Of a DNA stretch of 64,000 nucleotides, positions 58,968 through 64,000 are shown piece after piece (positions within the stretch are counted from its first letter, which is position 1; each line of letters starts with the position of its first letter). Source of the stretch: Craterostigma plantagineum (lineage: Eukaryota; Streptophyta; Magnoliopsida; Lamiales; Linderniaceae); NCBI GenBank assembly GCA_027422505.1, contig JAPQWV010000329.1:372001-436000 (forward strand), in the 5' to 3' direction. The translations under genes and the position numbers were made by a program. The notes beneath the pieces are model-generated. The model saw only the letters and a list, made by a program, of their open reading frames with translations. It did not search any database and was not told the origin of the DNA.

Positions 58968-59066
58968 TTTTTATTATTATTTTATCATGCAATATAAGGA
59001 CAAATAAGCATAGAAAGCACATAGAATAGAGCAAGTGGTAGCACAGAAGATCAGGTAATGCACATA

Positions 59067-59501
59067 TTACGGAAGATTCAGCATGCCTAATTTTCCGACA
59101 AGGAATTGGAATCGTTTCTCACCCAAGGCCTTGGTGAAAATGTCGGCTAGTTGAAACTTCGTGTTCACAAAGTACATCTCTATCGTGCCTTTTTCTACGT
59201 GATCTTTGATAAAATGATATCTAATGTCTATGTGTTTTGTGCGTGAATGATGAACAGGATTGCAAGTAATGGCGATTGCACTTTGACTATCATTATATAT
59301 GGGTATATTATTTAGATTGTACCCATAGTCGCGAAGCTGTGTCCGCATCCACAGCATCTGTGAGCCACAACTGGCGGCAGCTACGTATTCTGTTTCGGCC
59401 GTAGAAGTGGACACACAGTTCTGCTTTTTGGATGACCAGAAGACCAGCTTTTCTCCTAGAAATTGAGCGCCACCGGACGTGCTTTCCTGTCCATTCGGCA
59501 A
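59067..59501 (-). pseudogene. Sirevirus RNase H and end of pol
   Basis: 144 codons: RKSTSGG-like start, FWSSKKQNCVSTSTAETEYV, IYNDSQSAIAI, HSRTKHIDIRYHFIKDHV, then ADIFTKALGEKRFQFLVGKLGMLN, the usual C-terminus of Sirevirus-type copia pol. A one-base shift near 59510 separates it from the reverse transcriptase frame. Pol ends here at 59067, 3.7 kb before ORF3. Confidence 0.92.
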
Positions 59502-60453
59502 CCTGCATAGTCAGCGTCAGTGTGCCGATAAGTTTGAAATTCGTACCCTTTGGATACCATAGGCCAAGGGTAGAGGTGCCCTTAAGGTAGCGTAGAATTC
59601 TTTTGACCGCGAGCAAATGGGATTCTTTGGGATCGGCTTGAAAATGGGCACACAAGCAGGTGGAAAACATGATATCCGGCCGGCTCGAAGTGAGGTAGAG
59701 AAGAGATCCAATAATACTGCGGTACAGTGTGATGTCGACCGATTTACCAGAGGGATCGGAATCCAACTTGCAGCTGGGTGACATAGGAGTGCTGAGAGGC
59801 TTGCTCTGGTTTCGATGAAACTTCTTCAGAATATCCTTGATGTATTTTGTCTGACTGATGAAAATTCCATCATTGAGCTGCCTGACTTGAAGGCCTAGGA
59901 AAAATTGCATCTCTCCCATGTGACTCATCTCGAATTTGCTCTTCATGAGATCTCCAAACTTCTTGCAGAGCTGAGGATTTGTTGATCCGAAGATGATGTC
60001 GTCGACGTATACTTGGACGACCATCAGATCTTTTTCATGCCATTTAATGAAGAGGGTTGTGTCTATCGTACCTCGTATGAATCCAGACTTCACCAGGAAA
60101 TCACTCAAGACATCGTACCAAGCACGTGGGGCTTGTTTTAGTCCATAGAGAGCTTTGTCCAAGCGATAGACGTGATCGAGATGTTCTTGATCAACGAAAA
60201 CTTCTGCCTAAGGGACGTAGACTTCTTCTTTTAACACGCCATTGAGAAAGGCGGTTTTAACATCCATCTGATAGACTTTGAAGTCTTTGTGAGCCGCGTA
60301 AGCCAGCAGGAGGCGGATAGCTTCGATACAGGCAATGGGAGCATAAGTCTCATCGTAGTCGATGCCTTCCTGTTGATTGTATCCCTTAGCAACTAGCCCT
60401 GCTTTGTTCCGGATCACTTCACCATCTTCATTTTTCTTATTCTTAAAACCCAT
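59502..60453 (-). pseudogene. Sirevirus reverse transcriptase
   Basis: One frame from 60453 to about 59510 broken by a single TAG at 60208 (after EEVYVP), so two open parts. Motifs: [59 protein letters not shown], the catalytic VYVDDIIFGSTN near 60000, MGEMQFFLGLQVRQL and GSLLYLTSSRPDIMF. Both catalytic Asp residues are present. Words such as DDIIFGSTN and FFLGLQV are characteristic of the SIRE/Maximus lineage of Ty1/copia. Confidence 0.92.
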
Positions 60454-60905
60454 TTAGTTCCGACCACTGTTTTCCCATGTGGACGGGGTACCAAGGTCCA
60501 CACTTGAAGACGTTCGAATTGATTGATTTCCTCTTGCATTGCAATTGTCCAATCCGGGTCTCGACGTGCGTCTGCTACTTTGGTAGGCTCGTTTTGGCTC
60601 AGGAAGCAACTGAAAAGACTGTGTTGACGACGTGTCCTCACACCAACCGAAGGATCGCCAATTATCTGAACAACTGGGTGGCCTCTTGTCCACTTGCGCT
60701 CATGAGGCAAGGCTGGAGTCGATGCGTCAGCCATCTGTGGATCTAGATTGCCTATAGTCTCTGATTGATCATTTGTCTGAGGAAGTTCCAATACTGCACT
60801 TGGATTGATCGTCTCTGATGATACTTCCTCGATGACCACTGTAGGCGGTATTCTGTGGCAATTCTGAATCGGGTGGGGTAGAGGTGTGAGATGAACTTGG
60901 TACAT
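60414..60905 (-). pseudogene. Sirevirus integrase-RT linker and RT start
   Basis: 163 codons. A variable Ser/Pro/Thr-rich linker (VVIEEVSSETINPSAVLELP), then RTRRQHSLFSCFLSQNEPTK and the beginning of RVT_2 ([38 protein letters not shown]). It shifts into the frame of the main RT near 60430. Confidence 0.88.
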
Positions 60906-60976
60906 CGGTCTCGTTAGGTGCAGAATCCATTGTAGGTGTAGTCGTGTATGACCGATATACCAGTTCGAAGAGAGAA

Positions 60977-61870
60977 TCAGTCGTCTATTGCAAGTCTCTT
61001 TGCTTCGTGTGACACTGATCCTGAAGTTGTTGCCATCTTCTGTTGGTTTTGTGCCAACACACTAGTGATTATGGGTTCTGAAATGTTGTCTTCAGAAGCC
61101 AACGGCTTGAGCACTGGTCCTGAACTGAATTGAGCAGGAACCAACGGGTCAGGCACGGGTCCTGGACTGAGTTGACCAGAAGCCATTTCTGCCACTTCGT
61201 GGAAAGTGACATTATAGCTTTCCTGAATAGTTCGGTTGGACTTGATGTATACTCGGTACGCTTTTGATGTTGAAGAATACCCGACAAATGTAGCTTCGAA
61301 TGCTTTAGGGTCGAACTTTGCACGTTGCTCTCGGTCGTTCGCCACAAAGCACTTGCACCTGAAGACTTTAAGGAAAGAGATGTTGGGCACTCTATTATTC
61401 ACAATCTCGTACCGAGTCTTGTTGAACCGTTTGTGAACCACCGTCATGTTTTGAGTGAAACAAGCGGTATTGACTGCTTCAGCCCATAGAAAGTGTGGAA
61501 GTCCCGGTTGGATCAGCATTGTATGAGCGGCTTCCACTAGTGTTCGATTTTTCCTTTCAACGACCCCATTTTGTTGAGGTGTTTTGGCGGCTGAAAATTG
61601 TTGACTTATTCCATGTTTCTGATAAAACTCACTGAGGTGATTGTTCTTGAACTCAGTGCCGGTGTCTGTTCTAACGACTTGAATAGTCTGTTGCAGCAGA
61701 TTTTGAGTTGTGTTCACAAAATTGATAATCAAGTCACCGGTCTCATCTTTCACTCGGAGGAACTTTGTCCACGTGTAGCGAGAATAGTCATCTACAATCA
61801 CTACTTTCTTCCATTGATACTCTGAGTCTGCATCGGACCACGGAGATCCATGTGAATCAGTTCCAATGGT
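60977..61870 (-). pseudogene. Sirevirus integrase core
   Basis: The core begins with RPLELIHMDLRGPM (first Asp, near 61850). A frameshift after INGRK near 61808 leads into 61801-60977: IVDDYSRYTWTKFLR, VVRTDTGTEFKNNHLSEFY (second Asp), QQNGVVERKNRTLVEAAH (Glu), then the GKP-like linker VFRCKCFVAND. Catalytic D, D, E are kept. The HHCC zinc finger that should precede it is absent: the sequence upstream of 61890 is already the gag C-terminal linker. Confidence 0.9.
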
Positions 61871-61891
61871 CGAGAAGTAGACGCAATTTGC

Positions 61892-62619
61892 TTACGTGAT
61901 GAGATGCTCGCTTCTATAGGTGATAGGCTGAAGTGAGCACGTAGAAGCAATTATTTTGAACGTAGAAATGGCTCTTTTATTACTACGAGTGTCTTTTATT
62001 TTGACAGAAGGAATAACATGTTCAGAAACATTTAAATCTACTAGCTCCTTCTTTATTTTAGGACTAGACACTCTCGCCTTCGTAGTCGGTGCTGGCTCTA
62101 CGCTCCCTGTGGACGTAGGTAAAGTAGAATTAGTCTTAGCACCTGTAATAGAATTATTAATGCTCTTACGATCTACTGAAGGCGATTTTTCTGTTTTCAC
62201 GCTTTTTATGATAGCGTGTGAGGAAGTTTGGGAGGACAGGGAAGCCTTGAGATTTCCATCTCTTTAAAGAATTCTTTCTTTTCAGCTTCGAAATTCTCTC
62301 TTTCTTTGTCTAGTTTCGCATGTGACTCCTCTATCTGTTTTATGATAGGGGGTTTGTAGAGAGAATTTTGATAATTAACCTTTTTGACTTCCTCGTAGTG
62401 TTCTTTAGAGTCAGGAGGTAAGACTTGAGCTAAATCACTGACAGGTATTAAGGATGGTTTCCTATTTTTGTCCCTTTCAATTAGTTCATTGTAGTCAAAG
62501 GGGATCTTAGGCCCATGTGAGGCTTGTTTGATGGATGAATCGAACGCATTTTCATACGTCGATTTCGTAATGTTCCTAAGAGAGGTTGCAGCTAAACACA
62601 TGTTCTTAATGTCATGCAT
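61892..62619 (-). pseudogene. Sirevirus gag C-terminal linker
   Basis: Two frames, 62619-62206 (IERDKNRKPSLIPVSDLAQV; EEVKKVNYQNSLYKPPIIKQ; a coiled coil ESHAKLDKERENFEAEKKEF) and 62200-61892 (Ser/Thr/Lys-rich). This variable region lies between gag and protease in such elements. The protease and the pre-integrase domain, about 250 residues, are missing between here and the integrase core. Confidence 0.7.
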
Positions 62620-62747
62620 TTCTTTTTTCCGTAAAATACGTGGGTTAGTGTAACCTATACCTTCTATTGGATTATAAAACTCTATATCCTTGGGCTTGTT
62701 TAATAATATCGTCTGTTCAGAGTGTCCCCTACGCGTAAGAAGATCAT

Positions 62748-62969
62748 CTATTTTTTTACATTTGCATACAACTTCCTGTGTTCCTCACTTAGGAGAGCAT
62801 AATTATTTTCTACCGTCAGTTTGGCGGCTTGACAGGTGTCTAGATCCTTACTAAGCTCACTAACCTTAGTGTTAGATGTTTCTAATTGAGCTTCTAAGTC
62901 AGTGATCTTAGAGGTAGCTTCGGTTATCCTATAATTTGAGGTAGCTTTCTCGTTGAGATGCCTAACCAA
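62748..62969 (-). pseudogene. Sirevirus gag coiled coil
   Basis: 73 codons with regular heptads: EATSKITDLEAQLETSNTKV, SELSKDLDTCQAAKLTVENN. Stops and shifts on both sides (62740, 63020-63130). Sireviruses commonly have coiled coils in gag after the knuckle, thought to serve protein-protein contact. It corresponds to 4822-5100 on the plus strand. Confidence 0.75.
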
Positions 62970-63134
62970 ACAATTGTAGTTATTTGCTACCCTATCTTCT
63001 AATTCTTTTCTTTTTACTATGCTGTCCTAAAGGAGGTTGACTAGTCTCTCTAGAATGTAGACTCTTAGTAAGTTCTTCTATTTTTGCCTAGAGCTTCTAA
63101 GTTCTGATTCGAGACTATATATCTTCTCCTGAGC

Positions 63135-64000
63135 TCACTCAAGTTTGTTCTCTACTTCCTTTATGCTTTTCTGCTCACGTTTCATGTTAGCATATTGCGT
63201 TTGATATGATTCTAACAAGGTGAATAATGTGGAAGGAGTGACTACCTCATTTGAAGACGTGGATGCGTTGTAGTCGTCCGTATGAGTGGATGTTTCGGCG
63301 TTCAATTCGTTGTCGAGACGGGCCATGAGGGCTAAGTTCTCTTCGGAGCTCGACGTGTCCTCGAGACATTGGTCCTGTTCGGCCATGAGAGCTACTCCAG
63401 CTTCATTCTGTTTTGTCAATTGAAGCTTCCTGGAGTAGTAGTTTGCATCTCTCTTCTTCGGGAGAGTGCACTCTCTGGCGAAGTGACCAGCTTTGCCACA
63501 GTTAAAGCATTTGTTAGTCTCTTTGGGATTCTTGACCTTGGAACTCTCCGGAGCACGTTCTTTGTTCTTCGAGCTTGTAGTCCGAAGTCTGTTGGCTGAG
63601 GTTGAAGACTTCTTCTTGAAGTACTTCTTGCTCATCATTTGTCCAATGAGAGCTAACTGCTTTCCAAGGGCTTTCATGTTCGTCTTGATGTCGGAGTCCG
63701 ATTCTCCTTCTGACTCTGATGATGAAGGTGGCCTAACGATCTTATCCTCTCTTGATCTTGTGCTCCTCTTCTCCGAGACTAACGCAACCGTGTCATCGGT
63801 TTGTTTGCCTTTCTGCTCTTTGATAATCTCGCGGATATCATCCTCCTGCTGAGCGAGATTATCGAACACGGCATGGACATCCAACTCCTCTAGATCTTTC
63901 CTTTGTCGTATTTGTGTGGATATTTTCCATTCCGTGGGCAGAGAAGATAGAAATCTTATGTTTGTTTCCATGTTTGTCTTTGTTATTTCTATCTTCCTCA
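63135..64000 (-). CDS. Sirevirus gag (continues beyond window)
   Basis: The frame 63971-63135 (278 codons) has the end of the helical gag domain (FLSSLPTEWKISTQIRQRKD, LEELDVHAVFDNLAQQEDDI), a Ser/Glu-rich stretch (SSSESEGESDSD), the zinc knuckle CFNCGKAGHFAREC at about residues 158-171 and a tail with LALMARLDNELNAET. It packages element RNA into particles. The methionine at 63971 lies inside the domain, so the true start is past 64000 and the frame may well be open there. A stop (TGA) at 63135 ends it early, before the coiled coil. Confidence 0.85.
   Translation of the reverse strand, partial: RKIEITKTNMETNIRFLSSLPTEWKISTQIRQRKDLEELDVHAVFDNLAQQEDDIREIIKEQKGKQTDDTVALVSEKRSTRSREDKIVRPPSSSESEGESDSDIKTNMKALGKQLALIGQMMSKKYFKKKSSTSANRLRTTSSKNKERAPESSKVKNPKETNKCFNCGKAGHFARECTLPKKRDANYYSRKLQLTKQNEAGVALMAEQDQCLEDTSSSEENLALMARLDNELNAETSTHTDDYNASTSSNEVVTPSTLFTLLESYQTQYANMKREQKSIKEVENKLE

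Larger units (their letters stand above)
55365..59066. other. Long Sirevirus spacer between pol and ORF3
   Basis: 3.7 kb of AT-rich DNA without a convincing gene. It holds the CGAGAAATTT motif field (55612-56010), polypurine tracts (CTCCCCCT on the plus strand at about 56983, 57273 and 58470), an A/T homopolymer-rich stretch (57570-57650), the 62-83 bp repeat at 58111-58370 and a (TA)n run at 58942-58967. The frames at 58191-58373 and 58529-58768 have no recognisable domain. Confidence 0.6.
51475..64000 (-). mobile_element. Sirevirus-like Ty1/copia element with ORF3, right end beyond window
   Basis: From right to left: gag, gag linker, integrase core, RT, RNase H, 3.7-kb spacer, ORF3, PPT and 352-bp LTR. 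Every coding part has stops or shifts, and the protease plus integrase zinc finger are deleted. Its 3' portion (spacer, ORF3, PPT, LTR) is repeated at 40511-46117 by the tandem duplication, so it now has two 3' ends. Confidence 0.85.

Overview
This window is a block of plant (eudicot) genomic DNA built almost entirely from nested and rearranged LTR retrotransposons. I see no host protein-coding gene, tRNA, rRNA or CRISPR array. The evidence for a plant is the set of families present: chromodomain-type Ty3/gypsy elements primed by initiator-Met tRNA, Sirevirus-like Ty1/copia elements with CCHC gag and YVDD reverse transcriptase, and an accessory protein (ORF3) that I recognise from long copia polyproteins of asterids. 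An asterid host is therefore plausible but not proven.

Left part, 1-10155: the right end of a gypsy LTR (1-3407) sits in a copia LTR fragment (3408-4171). Then come a decayed plus-strand Sirevirus gag remnant (4822-5945), a diverged direct duplication of noncoding DNA (about 5957-8656) and AT-rich spacer ending in a 116-bp repeat that carries polypurine tracts.

Centre, 10156-30256: a textbook nest. A minus-strand gypsy element (10161-30251, LTRs of about 2.86 kb, target duplication CAAGA) was entered, inside its gag gene, by a plus-strand gypsy element (17342-27072, LTRs of about 2.54 kb, target duplication GTTAG). Both pairs of LTRs are nearly identical, so both insertions are young and the inner one is youngest. 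The outer element is dead: interrupted gag, two frameshifts and a lost catalytic Asp in RT. The inner one is intact except for one missing base near the end of integrase. The outer element landed about 35 bp before the polypurine tract and 3' LTR (30304-30621) of an older plus-strand copia element, probably the owner of the gag remnant at 4.8 kb.

Right part, 30622-64000: small copia scraps (31680-32518); a minus-strand copia element (3' LTR 32519-34395, then RNase H, RT, integrase, protease and gag up to 38239, full of frameshifts); and a minus-strand Sirevirus-like element whose gag, integrase, RT and RNase H lie at 59067-64000. Its 3.5-kb ORF3 and its 3' LTR follow after a long spacer. A direct tandem duplication of about 10.97 kb (35154-46117 and 46118-57104) copies part of the first copia element, the DNA between the two elements, the Sirevirus 3' LTR, ORF3 and half the spacer. 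The two copies differ mainly by single-base indels, so either a recent duplication or an assembly artefact has to be considered.
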